A stretch of DNA of 17,987 nucleotides, taken from positions 1-17,987 of the forward strand of contig JACUUW010000015.1 of the NCBI GenBank assembly GCA_014859075.1, written 5' to 3'. The notes under the pieces are model-generated. The model saw only the letters and a list, made by a program, of their open reading frames with translations, was not told the origin of the DNA and made no database searches. The stretch comes from Desulforudis sp. Its GTDB lineage: Bacteria; Bacillota; Desulfotomaculia; Desulfotomaculales; Desulforudaceae. A program made the translations under genes and the position numbers. Below, one piece after another: positions 7,508 to 14,853 of this stretch; positions within the stretch are counted from its first letter, which is position 1; each line of letters opens with the position of its first letter.

Positions 7508-8206
7508 TCAGTAACTCAACAGTCCTTCCGCTTTAAAACTGGTGAATCTATTATCCCCGATGATGATGTGATCTAGGACCGGGATGCCGATTATTTCCCC
7601 CGCTTCGACCAATCTCTTGGTCAGGTCGACGTCCTGCGGACTCGGCGTCGGATCTCCGCTCGGGTGATTGTGCAACAGAACCACCGCCGCCGCACTCCTG
7701 CGGATGGCGTTCTTGAAGAGCTCGCGCGGGTGCACAGCCGAGGAATTCAGGGTGCCGACCGAGATTTTGTCCACGGCCAGCACATGATTTTTAGTGTTTA
7801 AGACGAGAGCCCGAAAGTGCTCCCGATCAAGGTAACGCATCTCTTCCATGACCAGTCCGGCCGCTTCCTCCGGAGTCCGTACCACCGGCCGGCTCGCTCC
7901 CGGCCGGCAGGCCGCACGTCGGCCCAGTTCGACGGCCGCCTTGACCTGGGCGGCTTTCGCCAGCCCGACTCCCCTGACACCCTGCAGTTCGTCGATTCCA
8001 ACGTCCATCAACCCGCGCAGGCCGCCGAAGCCGGTCAAGAGCTGGTTGGCCAGGTCGATGGCCGTAGCCGCGGCCGTACCGCTGCGCAGCATTATCGCCA
8101 ACAACTCGGCATCCGACAGGGACTGGGCCCCGTGTGCCGACAGGCGCTCGCGCGGGCGGAGTTCCAAGGCCATTTCTTTGATTGTCAGGTGGTATTCGAC
8201 AGCCAA
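7508..8206 (-). CDS. radC: RadC family JAMM/MPN domain protein
   Basis: This is a UPF0758/RadC protein of 232 aa. A helix-hairpin-helix (about 74-91, LQGVRGVGLAKAAQVKAA) precedes a JAB1/MPN metal-binding domain with HNHPSGD (179-185). The metal ligands would be His179, His181 and Asp192 or Asp185. No activity is firmly established for chromosomal RadC; the old DNA-repair assignment is disputed. Its place between maf and mreB is conserved in Firmicutes. The start is TTG (8204-8206), with GGAGGT 8 nt upstream. An internal ATG at codon 12 would cut into family-typical sequence before ELRPRERL. Confidence 0.92.
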   Translation of the reverse strand: MAVEYHLTIKEMALELRPRERLSAHGAQSLSDAELLAIMLRSGTAAATAIDLANQLLTGFGGLRGLMDVGIDELQGVRGVGLAKAAQVKAAVELGRRAACRPGASRPVVRTPEEAAGLVMEEMRYLDREHFRALVLNTKNHVLAVDKISVGTLNSSAVHPRELFKNAIRRSAAAVVLLHNHPSGDPTPSPQDVDLTKRLVEAGEIIGIPVLDHIIIGDNRFTSFKAEGLLSY

Positions 8207-8278
8207 GCCCCGCTACCTCCGTTGGTTCATAATGCCGGCGGCATCCCCTTGGCGATTGGTGCTCTGAGATCACCTGTG

Positions 8279-8869
8279 TTAAGAGCTTCCCAGCAAACGG
8301 AGCATGTCCACGTCCAGCCGGCGGAACAGCCGCATCAGCTTCGGCACGGGCAGACCGACGACGTTGAAATAGCAGCCCTCGATCCCCCGGATGAAGAGCC
8401 CGCCCCGCCCCTGGATGGCGTAAGAACCAGCTTTGTCAAACGGCTCCCCGCTCTCCACGTACCAAGCGATCTGGGCGTCAGTCAGCGGATAAAAGTGCAC
8501 CCGCGTGCACTCGTGGTCCAACACGGTGTGCAAATCATCCGCCCGTACCAAGGCTACGCCGGAATAAACCTCGTGGGTGTCACCCTGCAACGCGGTCAGC
8601 ATTTCGGCGGCCTGTACGGGTCCGGTCGGCTTCCCAAGCACCACTCCCCGCTGGAAAACCACCGTGTCGGCACCGATGACGATACCCTCCCCCACCGTCT
8701 CAGCCACGGCGCGGGCCTTGCGCTCGGCAAGCGCCTCGACCATGGCGGACGGGTTTCGCCCGGGAAACTCTTCATCAACCTTTTCCACGATAATATCAAA
8801 TTTGAGGCCCAGACTCCTTAACATTTCTTGCCTGCGGGGCGAAGCCGAAGCCAGGATAACGCGCGGCAA
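8279..8869 (-). CDS. maf: Maf-family nucleotide pyrophosphatase
   Basis: This 196-aa enzyme hydrolyses non-canonical or modified NTPs (dTTP, UTP and related substrates in characterised Maf proteins) and is linked to septum and division control in Bacillus. Motifs seen are LASASPRR (6-13), GADTVV (66-71, catalytic-type Asp68), YSGVAL, and DKAGSYAIQGRGG. The open frame extends to a TTG at 8900-8902. I chose the TTG at 8867-8869 because the protein then begins MPRVILASASPRR as the family does, and a GGAGG motif lies 10 nt upstream inside the DUF4321 stop region. That leaves 4 bp between the genes instead of an overlap. Confidence 0.93.
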   Translation of the reverse strand: MPRVILASASPRRQEMLRSLGLKFDIIVEKVDEEFPGRNPSAMVEALAERKARAVAETVGEGIVIGADTVVFQRGVVLGKPTGPVQAAEMLTALQGDTHEVYSGVALVRADDLHTVLDHECTRVHFYPLTDAQIAWYVESGEPFDKAGSYAIQGRGGLFIRGIEGCYFNVVGLPVPKLMRLFRRLDVDMLRLLGSS

Positions 8870-8873
8870 CCTC

Positions 8874-9119
8874 TCATATCCTCCGGTAAACCAGGTATCC
8901 AAGCAGGAAACCCAGCAGGGTCATGAGCCCAATCGCTATGGAAAACCCGAAAGTGATCTTCATGAAATTAAGATCCAGGACCCCTGGAGCCAACCCGGCG
9001 GTGGTGATTGTGCCCAGGAACGGGAAAGTAGGGGCCAACATCTGGCCCACGGCACTCCCGGCCAGCCCGCCGAAAATCAACAGAATGATCAGAATCCACG
9101 GATTTCTGGTTCTCGCCAA
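8874..9119 (-). CDS. DUF4321-like small membrane protein
   Basis: This is an 81-aa hydrophobic protein with two membrane helices: one after the N-terminal ARTRNPWILIILLIFGG, and one at the C-terminus ending LGYLVYRRI. Between them is a Pro/Gly-rich loop (LAPTFPFLGT) and LDLNFMKITFGFSI, the pattern of DUF4321 proteins found beside maf in Peptococcaceae. Function is unknown. The frame is open to 9179, but TTG 9117-9119 is preferred: GGGGAGGG is 6 nt upstream, and the longer version would run through the promoter at 9151-9179. It is the first gene of the operon. Confidence 0.75.
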   Translation of the reverse strand: MARTRNPWILIILLIFGGLAGSAVGQMLAPTFPFLGTITTAGLAPGVLDLNFMKITFGFSIAIGLMTLLGFLLGYLVYRRI

Positions 9120-9150
9120 AGAAAACCCTCCCCAGCGTAAGCCTATCCAC

Positions 9151-9179
9151 AGTTTAGCATTGTCCACAAACCCTGACAA
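9151..9179 (-). promoter_or_regulatory. Sigma-A-like promoter of the DUF4321-maf-radC-mre-min operon
   Basis: On the minus strand TTGTCA (9174-9179) and TAAACT (9151-9156) are exactly 17 bp apart, matching -35 in 5 of 6 positions and -10 in 4 of 6. The box sits about 32-60 nt upstream of the preferred DUF4321 start. The spacer overlaps TTTGTGGACAA, which resembles a DnaA-box variant. Confidence 0.6.
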
Positions 9180-9206
9180 GCCGGTACGAGAGACCGTTGA
9201 ACTGAT

Positions 9207-9668
9207 TTATGAGCGGAGCTTCACGATCATTTCAAGTTCCAAGGCGGCGCCCAGGGGCAGGTCGGAGACCCCGACCGCGGCCCGAGCGTGGCGGCCGGCC
9301 TCCCCAAACACCTCAATCACTGTCTCGGAGGCGCCGTTTATCACCCCGGGCTGGCCCTCAAAGCCGGGCGCACTGCGTACGTACCCGGTAATGCGCACCA
9401 CCCGCTCCACCCGGTCCAGGCTTCCGGCCAGGCTGCGGATGACGCCCAGACAGTTCAACGCACACAACCGGGCCGCTTCGCAACCCTCTTCCGGTGAAAT
9501 CTCGGCGCCGACCCGCCCCCGGAAAAGAAGTGCACCGTCGACTACCGGAAGTTGGCCCGAGGTAAACACCAAGCCCCCGGTTTCCACCCCGGGAACGTAG
9601 GCCGCTACCGGCTTCGGCGGCACCGGCACCGAAAGTCCCATGGCCTTGATCCGCTCTTCCACTGACAT
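9207..9668 (-). CDS. RidA/YjgF-family protein
   Basis: This is a 153-aa member of the YjgF/YER057c/UK114 superfamily. The best-known members, RidA, deaminate reactive enamine/imine intermediates of pyridoxal-phosphate enzymes. Recognisable segments are VFTSGQLPVVDGALLFRGRV in the first half and HARAAVGVSDLPLGAALELE near the end. In that last motif the Arg of ARAAVGV occupies the position of the RidA catalytic arginine, but the following residues differ from canonical RidA, so this looks like a sister subfamily of unknown substrate. I prefer the second ATG (9666-9668): GGGAGG lies 8 nt before it but only 2 nt before the first ATG (9672-9674). Confidence 0.85.
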   Translation of the reverse strand: MSVEERIKAMGLSVPVPPKPVAAYVPGVETGGLVFTSGQLPVVDGALLFRGRVGAEISPEEGCEAARLCALNCLGVIRSLAGSLDRVERVVRITGYVRSAPGFEGQPGVINGASETVIEVFGEAGRHARAAVGVSDLPLGAALELEMIVKLRS

Positions 9669-9776
9669 AGGCATGTCCTCCCAACAATCTTATTTAATAT
9701 CAAGACGCCCGCTTCGCCGGCAGGATGTCCCCTTTCGCGACCGGTCTCCACGTGGGAGCAGACCGTTTAAGAGGTC

Positions 9777-9797
9777 AAAAAGCGGGCCGAACCCCCG
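9777..9797 (-). terminator. Probable terminator after the first exchanger gene
   Basis: Three bp after the stop codon, on the minus strand, CGGG, a 7-nt loop and CCCG form a short GC-rich stem followed by CTTTTT. The stem is only 4 bp (a little more with imperfect pairs), so efficiency is uncertain. The rest of the gap to the RidA gene (9675-9776) holds a GGTCT/AGACC dyad and no gene. Confidence 0.55.
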
Positions 9798-9800
9798 GAA

Positions 9801-10796
9801 CTAGGTCAAGCCACTGATCACCATGACGACAAAGGACAGGTAAAATAGGCCGCCCATGCCGGCCAAAAGCCATCCGCCGAGGTATCCCAAACGCCGGCCG
9901 TACAGGAAGGCCGCCCAGGCCGAGGTCAGGGCCAGACCGGCACTGACAAGCGCCGCCGGCGTAAGCTGCCAGGCCGTGAAGGAAATGCCGATGGCCGGCA
10001 CTATCGAACTCTGAAAGACCATGGCCCCCGTGATGTTCCCTAACGCCAAGGTGTCCTTCTTCTCGCGCAGCCAGATCAGGCTGTTGAACAACTCGGGCAT
10101 TTCGGTCGCCACCGGGGCCACCAAGAGCGCAAAGATCAGGGGGGCCACCCCGAACTGGTGCGCCAGGATCCCGATCCCCTGCACAAACACCTTGGCCCCG
10201 CCGAGGATCAGCACAAAAGCACAGGCCACCTGGCCCAACACCAGGAACGTATGCGGGTCCGGAGACCAAGGGGCTACCAGCAGCGGGCCGGTACCGTCGC
10301 CGGACCCGCAGCGCTCGCCCTGGGTCAGGGCCCGTACCACGAAAGCCAGGTACCCGCCGATCAGGAACAACACTATCGCCGGCCGCAGGAAAGGAGGCAG
10401 AAACGCGGCCATGATCGCCAGGGTGTACGCCGCCAGGAAAAAACTTAGGTCCCGCTGCAGCACATCCGGTTCGGGCCGCAACCTTGCCGATCCCCGGCGC
10501 CGGACGAGCACGACCGCGGTCATCCCGGCCAAGAAAAAACCCACGGTGGAAAGCATGAACGGGGCCCCCAGAATCGCCCCGATGCCGACCTCGTGGGAGG
10601 CCGTCCCGTGACCCAACAGGATGGCCACCACCGGGATCATGGTCTCGGGCAGCGCCGTGCCGATGGCCGCCAACACACTCCCCACCGCACCACGGGCCAG
10701 ACCCAGTTTGACGCCCAGCCACTCCACCCCGTTGGTGAAAAACTTGGCGCCCAACAGAATAACGGCCAGGGCCGCCACCAGGGACAGGTAAACCAA
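9801..10796 (-). CDS. Sodium/calcium exchanger family membrane protein, copy 1
   Basis: This is a 331-aa polytopic protein of the CaCA (Ca2+/cation antiporter) superfamily. Alpha-repeat 1 contains IGTALPETMIPVVAI (45-59) with the conserved acidic residue Glu51, then GIGAILGAPFML. Alpha-repeat 2 contains ATEMPELFNSLIW and LALGNITGAMVFQSS. Two clusters of about five helices flank a hydrophilic linker. The transported ion cannot be told from sequence. The frame opens at a TTG (10815-10817) with no ribosome site. The TTG at 10794-10796 has GGAGG 7 nt upstream and matches the N-terminus of the neighbouring paralogue, so it is preferred. Confidence 0.85.
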   Translation of the reverse strand: MVYLSLVAALAVILLGAKFFTNGVEWLGVKLGLARGAVGSVLAAIGTALPETMIPVVAILLGHGTASHEVGIGAILGAPFMLSTVGFFLAGMTAVVLVRRRGSARLRPEPDVLQRDLSFFLAAYTLAIMAAFLPPFLRPAIVLFLIGGYLAFVVRALTQGERCGSGDGTGPLLVAPWSPDPHTFLVLGQVACAFVLILGGAKVFVQGIGILAHQFGVAPLIFALLVAPVATEMPELFNSLIWLREKKDTLALGNITGAMVFQSSIVPAIGISFTAWQLTPAALVSAGLALTSAWAAFLYGRRLGYLGGWLLAGMGGLFYLSFVVMVISGLT

Positions 10797-10877
10797 TCCG
10801 ACCCCTCCCGCAGACAACTCAAGACATGCTAAGTCTATGAGCGTGTCTACGGGAAAAGCACCGGGTCGTCCACAGTC

Positions 10878-11870
10878 CTAGCGGAGGCCGGCCACCACCG
10901 CCAGGATGAACAGGCCGTAGAAGCCGCCCCCGACAGCGATCATGAGGCGACTGGACAGTCGCCCCTTGAAGTGGAAATACATGTACGCGACAAAGGCCGA
11001 AGCCGTCGCCAGGGCGGCGCTGGCAAAGGCCGCCCCGGTCAATTCCCACGGCGTCAGGGCGATCCCGAGGGCGGTAATCAGCGAGCTCTGGAAGACCATC
11101 GCCCCGGTGACGTTGCCCAGGGCCAGGGTATCTTTGTCCTCCCCGATCCAGATTACACTGTTGAACTTTTCGGGCATTTCGGTCGCCACCGGCGCAATCA
11201 ACAACGAGAACAGCAGCGCGGGCACGCCCAATTCCGTGGCCAGGAAGGTCACCCCGTCCACGAACACACGCGCGCCGAAGATGATCGCCCCGAGCGCCGT
11301 CAAGACCTGGAAGACCACCAGCGGGAACCTCGGATTCTCCTTCCGGCGGGCGAACAGCAGCGGCTCAATCATCTCGTCGGCGGTGTAGCACTCCCCCTCC
11401 CGGAAAGTCCGGTAAACAAAAAACAGGTAGGCCAGGATAAGAAAGACCACGACCAGGCTCCGGAAAGCGGGAGGTACATAGGCCGCTCCCACCGCCACCG
11501 GGAAGACGATCATGAAAAAGCCCAGGTCCCGCCTCAGACAACGCCCGCCGTAGACATCCTGGGACTCCCGCCCCGGGCTCAGGATCGCGGCCGCGCCGAT
11601 CACAACGAAGGCCACGGTGCTGAGCATGAACGGCGCGCCCAGGATCGCCCCGATGCCGATTTCGTGGCCCACGGTGCCCGCCCCGAAGACGATGGCCACC
11701 ACCGGCACCATGGTTTCGGGGAGGGCGGTACCGACCGCGGCGAAAATGCTCCCGACCGCACCCTTGGTCACCTTGAGCTTCTTGCCCACCCACTCAATAC
11801 TGTTGGTGAACAGCTTGGCGCCGGCCAGAATGATCACCAGACCTACCAGGATTTCAACCACAGAGACCAA
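10878..11870 (-). CDS. Sodium/calcium exchanger family membrane protein, copy 2
   Basis: This is a 330-aa CaCA-family protein, about half identical by eye to the gene immediately downstream. Alpha-repeat 1 is VGTALPETMVPVVAI (46-60, Glu52), then GIGAILGAPFML. Alpha-repeat 2 is ATEMPEKFNSVIWIGEDK, then LALGNVTGAMVFQSS. The start is TTG (11868-11870), with GGGGAGG 7 nt upstream. It lies 81 bp upstream of copy 1 in the same direction, so the two are probably one transcript and may act as a pair. Very short ORFs precede it. Confidence 0.87.
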   Translation of the reverse strand: MVSVVEILVGLVIILAGAKLFTNSIEWVGKKLKVTKGAVGSIFAAVGTALPETMVPVVAIVFGAGTVGHEIGIGAILGAPFMLSTVAFVVIGAAAILSPGRESQDVYGGRCLRRDLGFFMIVFPVAVGAAYVPPAFRSLVVVFLILAYLFFVYRTFREGECYTADEMIEPLLFARRKENPRFPLVVFQVLTALGAIIFGARVFVDGVTFLATELGVPALLFSLLIAPVATEMPEKFNSVIWIGEDKDTLALGNVTGAMVFQSSLITALGIALTPWELTGAAFASAALATASAFVAYMYFHFKGRLSSRLMIAVGGGFYGLFILAVVAGLR

Positions 11871-11903
11871 GAGAGTACCTCCCCCGCGCCACCGGCGTCG
11901 TGC

Positions 11904-11948
11904 TCAAAGCCTGGCGGTAACTAGCTTTAAAAATACGTTGCGCGACAC
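11904..11948 (-). CDS. Possible 14-residue leader peptide
   Basis: A GTG (11946-11948) lies 6 nt after a perfect AAGGAGG (11955-11961) and opens a 14-codon frame, MSRNVFLKLVTARL, ending in TGA 33 bp before the exchanger start. The ribosome site is among the strongest in the window, yet no longer gene uses it. It may be a leader peptide coupling translation to the exchanger gene, or the leftover start of a lost gene. No terminator or antiterminator pair was found. Confidence 0.35.
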   Translation of the reverse strand: MSRNVFLKLVTARL

Positions 11949-11982
11949 CGTAATCCTCCTTGTCAAGCTACAGCCGTCCAGT

Positions 11983-12084
11983 TCATTCGGATGCCGCCAG
12001 CAGAATACCGGTCATGCGTGCCAACCTCCCCCGCCGCCTTGATGTTTTCCCCGGTCTTGTCCTCACCTCGGCATTGGCCGCCAT
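11983..12084 (-). CDS. Possible 33-residue ORF of unknown function
   Basis: The frame runs from ATG (12082-12084) to TGA. It is basic in the middle (TSRRRGRLARM) and ends MTGILLAASE. An internal ATG (12013-12015) has GGGGGAGG 9 nt upstream, so a 10-aa product is equally possible. It resembles no family I know, and it may be a fragment flanking the insertion-sequence end at about 12105. The rest of 11871-12104 holds nothing recognisable apart from a CTCTCC/GGAGAG hairpin at 12094-12110. Confidence 0.2.
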   Translation of the reverse strand: MAANAEVRTRPGKTSRRRGRLARMTGILLAASE

Positions 12085-12104
12085 CCCGCCCCTCTCTCCC
12101 TCTA

Positions 12105-13237
12105 GGAGAGCGTTGCGAAAGCCAATATTCTAGCCTTGCAGTTTATTTCCAATGAGATTTGCTCTCCAGTTTCTAGCAGATAATTGTCACTGTTTGCGGC
12201 TTAATACCGCGCTATTGATCTTTGAAAAACATCATCCTGGCTCTTATTGTCCTATCGCAACCCGAGGGAAGCGCTAAGCGTTGTCTTCACTCTTGAATTG
12301 GTATCAAAGAGACGATCAAGCCTCTTAATATTAACTGCGGCAGCGGTAAAGATCATCTGAACGTCTGTCTTAGTATGACCAATGTACCTTGCAAGGCGGG
12401 CGCCATGGCGCACCATGTCTGAGATCTTACGCTCGCCGAGTGCACGTCGGCAGTAGACAGCTTTGAATCTCTCGGTTTTCTGCTCCTGACGCGCCTTTTG
12501 GAGCACCGGCTCGTGCTCGTGTAGTTTGATCGTACGGCCTCGGCCGTGTCCAGTGCATTGATCCCGTAACGGGGCAGACATTACAGGTTTGCCGGTCAAA
12601 AGTAAACAAGCGCTTCTTCAGTTTCGTCATCACCTGACCTGCCGGACAGTACAGGTCTTGTCCTCCAGGCCAATGACGAACTCGTCCTTTGAAAACCGGC
12701 TCTTTTTGCCGGAAGCCTATCGGGCCGGCGCAATAACCTTGACCTGCTCCTGAGCCATTTTGACGCGGGTGTCGGCATAACCGTAAGCTGTATCCCCGAT
12801 AAGGGTATCTGGTTTTACCACCTGCTCCGTTACCGCCTCGGGGAGGGCTTCCTTGTCGCTTCCGTTGCCCGGGGTGACCTCGACGTTAGTAATGAGTTCG
12901 GAATCCAGATCGGTTACCACCTGGAGTTTGTGACCGTCAAACTGGCCGTGTTTGCTCTTGCGACCGTGACGCATCTCCGGGTCGGTGATAGATATGGTCC
13001 GGTCTTTGGCCACACCCTTTTCAATTTCGTAAGCACCGTTTTCTCCAGGACACACATCCCGGAGGGTGATGGTTGCCAGTAGGTTAAGCGCCGCCTGCTG
13101 TTCTTATCCGGTTCATCCACGGCGGTGGCGAGAGTTTCTTGGGCCGCCTGGGCGTCGCGCACCAGTTGGGTACTGGGCTTGAGCCCGGTTTTTGCGTATA
13201 CACTAAAAGAATTATTATCGTGATGGTCCTTAACAAG
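12105..13237 (-). mobile_element. IS1182-like insertion sequence, decayed and truncated
   Basis: The element contains a broken IS1182-family transposase. Its downstream end is placed near 12105-12120, where GCGTTGCGAAAGCC on the plus strand resembles the TTGCGAAA-type ends of this family (from memory, unverified). The end abuts a CTCTCC/GGAGAG palindrome centred on CTAG, which may be the insertion target. The upstream end and about the first half of the transposase are missing; the sequence stops where the second element begins. The AT-rich stretch 12120-12250 appears to be its 3' non-coding part. Confidence 0.6.
12252..13237 (-). pseudogene. IS1182-family transposase remnant with several frameshifts
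   Basis: Pieces in different frames read in order. First is LVRDAQAAQETLATAVDEPDK (about 13090-13165). Next come the DDE-core part, with ISITDPEMRHGRKSKHGQFDG and ITNVEVTPGNGSDKEALPEA (12717-13075), then SRFSKDEFVIGLEDKTCT, then CPAGQVMTKLKKRLFTFDRQ. Last is PLRDQCTGHGRGRTIKLHEH onward to the C-terminal YIGHTKTDVQMIFTAAAVNI (12252-12570). At least four reading-frame changes lie between them, and the N-terminal domain is absent. It cannot make a functional enzyme. Confidence 0.85.
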
Positions 13238-13262
13238 CCTTGCCATGTGGTGTATAAACTAA
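13238..13262 (+). repeat. Left terminal inverted repeat of the IS1634-like element
   Basis: It begins CCTTGCC and contains TGTATAAACTAA at 13251-13262. The inner 12 bases match the right end exactly in inverse orientation; the 8 bases between tip and core differ in length from the right end. Confidence 0.65.
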
Positions 13263-13264
13263 CT

Positions 13265-14701
13265 ATGGCTACGATTCGCAAACAAATGGTCGGCAGTACA
13301 CCTACTGGCAAATCATCGAGTCCAAAAGGGTTAACGGCAAACCCCGGCCCGTGGTGCTGATGCACGTACGTTTGCCGGCTGGGCCGCCCAGACCACCCTA
13401 CCCGAGATTGCTTCCTTCAACCCGGCCCGACTCGACAGCCGGCATTTCTGGGACCAGATGGACGCCGTGACCGAAAGGCAATTGGAGGCCGCGGAGCAGG
13501 CCATCACCCAGCGGATGCTGGATGAGGGACTGTGCTCACCAAAACTTCTGTTCTATGACTTGACCAACTTCTTCACCTATATCGTCTCGGGCAACGAGCG
13601 GTCGGAGTTGGCCCAAAGGGGCCGCAACAAGCAAAAGCGCCACGATTTGCGCCAATTCGGGCTGGCCCAGGTGGTGACCAGAGAGTTTCTCCTCCCGGTT
13701 TTCAACGAAGTGTACATCGGCAACCGGTCCGATGCGGTGATGTTCGCCCCGACGCTGACGAAGCTCCGGGGCAAATTGTCGGAGCTTGAACTGGCGGTGG
13801 AAGAGTTGACCATGGTTTTTTTTGACAAGGGCTCCAAACTCCAAGCAGAACTTCGCCCAGTTGGATGCGTCTGAGATTCCCTACGTCGCTTCCCTGACGC
13901 CGGCCCACCACGAGAATTTGCTGGCCATTCCTCTTTCCCGTTACCACAAGGTGACGTTGGGTGACAGGGAAATCGCGTGTTTCCGGCTACGCAAGGTGGT
14001 CTGGGGCAAGGAACGGACGCTGGTTCTCTACGTGAGCGAGAAGCTCCGTGCCGGCCAACTGCGAGGTTTGAAACAAGGCTCTGGCCAAAAAGTACGCCCT
14101 TTTAGATGAGTTCAAGACGAAACTCAACAATCCCCGGGCGAAGAAAAGAAAGCGGGAAGACGTGGACCGTGAACTCAAAAAGATTCTCCGGGGCGAGAAA
14201 TGCGAGCGCATCATCGAGGTTTCCGTTACGGAGAAGGCCGCCGGACACTTCGACATTGACTGGGAGGTAGACGCCGACGCCTACCGCTGGGTTACCGAAA
14301 CCCTTTATGGGAAACGAATCCTGGTCACCTGCCGGGACGACTGGTCCGAGGCCGAAATCATGGCCGCCTGCCAGGGACAAAGCACCATTGAACGGGTTTT
14401 CCGGCACCTAAAGAATCCTTACCATAATGCGGTTCACCCACAGTTTCACTGGACGGATCACAAGGTCAAGGTGCATACATTCATCTGTCTGCTCGGCCTT
14501 TTGCTCTCCCAGGTCCTCTGGAAGAAAGCCCGTGAAGCCGGGCACCCGATCAGCCTGGAGGCACTGCTCGACCGATTGGGCGAGGTCCGCCAGGCAGAAG
14601 TGATTACCTTGAGCAGCCAGGGCCGACCTGCGAAGACAACCCAGCTGGAACAGATGGGGCCTGAACTACAAAGACTGTACGACGATGTGATGCAGATGTG
14701 A
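13265..14701 (+). pseudogene. IS1634/IS4-like transposase, frameshifted with internal deletion
   Basis: It begins MATIRKQMVGS (13265) and then shifts frame to YWQIIESKRVNGKPRPVVLM. It next joins directly to TFAGWAAQTTLPEIASF near 13375, with roughly 90-110 residues of the usual N-terminal half missing. LLFYDLTNFFTYI and MVFFDKGS carry the first two catalytic aspartates. An extra base near 13835 shifts to SKQNFAQLDASEIPYVASLT, and another near 14075 shifts to ALAKKYALLDEFKTKLNN. The last piece holds STIERVFRHLKNPYHN, with the catalytic Glu and an E-x6-K pattern, and ends at 14701. The sequence is otherwise well preserved, so inactivation looks recent compared with the IS1182 remnant. Confidence 0.88.
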
Positions 14702-14713
14702 TGCAGTAGTGTT

Positions 14714-14735
14714 TTAGTTTATACAAGGGCCAAGG
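14714..14735 (+). repeat. Right terminal inverted repeat of the IS1634-like element
   Basis: TTAGTTTATACA (14714-14725) is the exact inverse of the left core, and CAAGG (14731-14735) is the inverse of the left tip. It lies 13 bp after the transposase stop codon. Confidence 0.65.
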
Positions 14736-14790
14736 TTTTTGGCCGGTACGTTTAGTAAACTTACGCTAGAGGTCGGAACGGATGAAATAG

Positions 14791-14823
14791 AAAATCGCCG
14801 GAGGCAATTTCCATCCATCCGGC
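14791..14823 (-). terminator. Probable terminator of the corrinoid methyltransferase operon
   Basis: On the minus strand GCCGGA (14818-14823) pairs with TCCGGC (14797-14802) across a 15-nt loop, and GATTTTCTATTT follows. It lies about 30 nt after the stop of the activation-domain gene. The loop is large, so strength is uncertain. Nothing else is recognisable between 14736 and 14853. Confidence 0.55.
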
Positions 14824-14853
14824 CTCTAACTTTCTATCAAACCAGATCTTTGA

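Larger units (their letters stand above)
13238..14735 (+). mobile_element. IS1634/IS4-superfamily insertion sequence, inactive
   Basis: The element is about 1.5 kb, bounded by imperfect inverted repeats that share CCTTG at the tip and TGTATAAACTAA inside. It encodes one broken transposase on the plus strand, against the direction of all intact genes here. No matching target duplication is seen beside the ends, so the exact tips are uncertain or the site has been rearranged. It appears to sit at the truncated edge of the IS1182-like remnant. Confidence 0.72.

Noticed and set aside
11955..11985. TTGACA upstream of the exchanger genes as a -35 box
   Set aside because: No -10-like sequence lies 16-18 bp downstream (GCGCAA is found there), and the hexamer overlaps the AAGGAGG site.
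12094..12110. CTCTCC/GGAGAG hairpin as a terminator
   Set aside because: No T-run follows on either strand; it is more likely the target palindrome at the insertion-sequence end.
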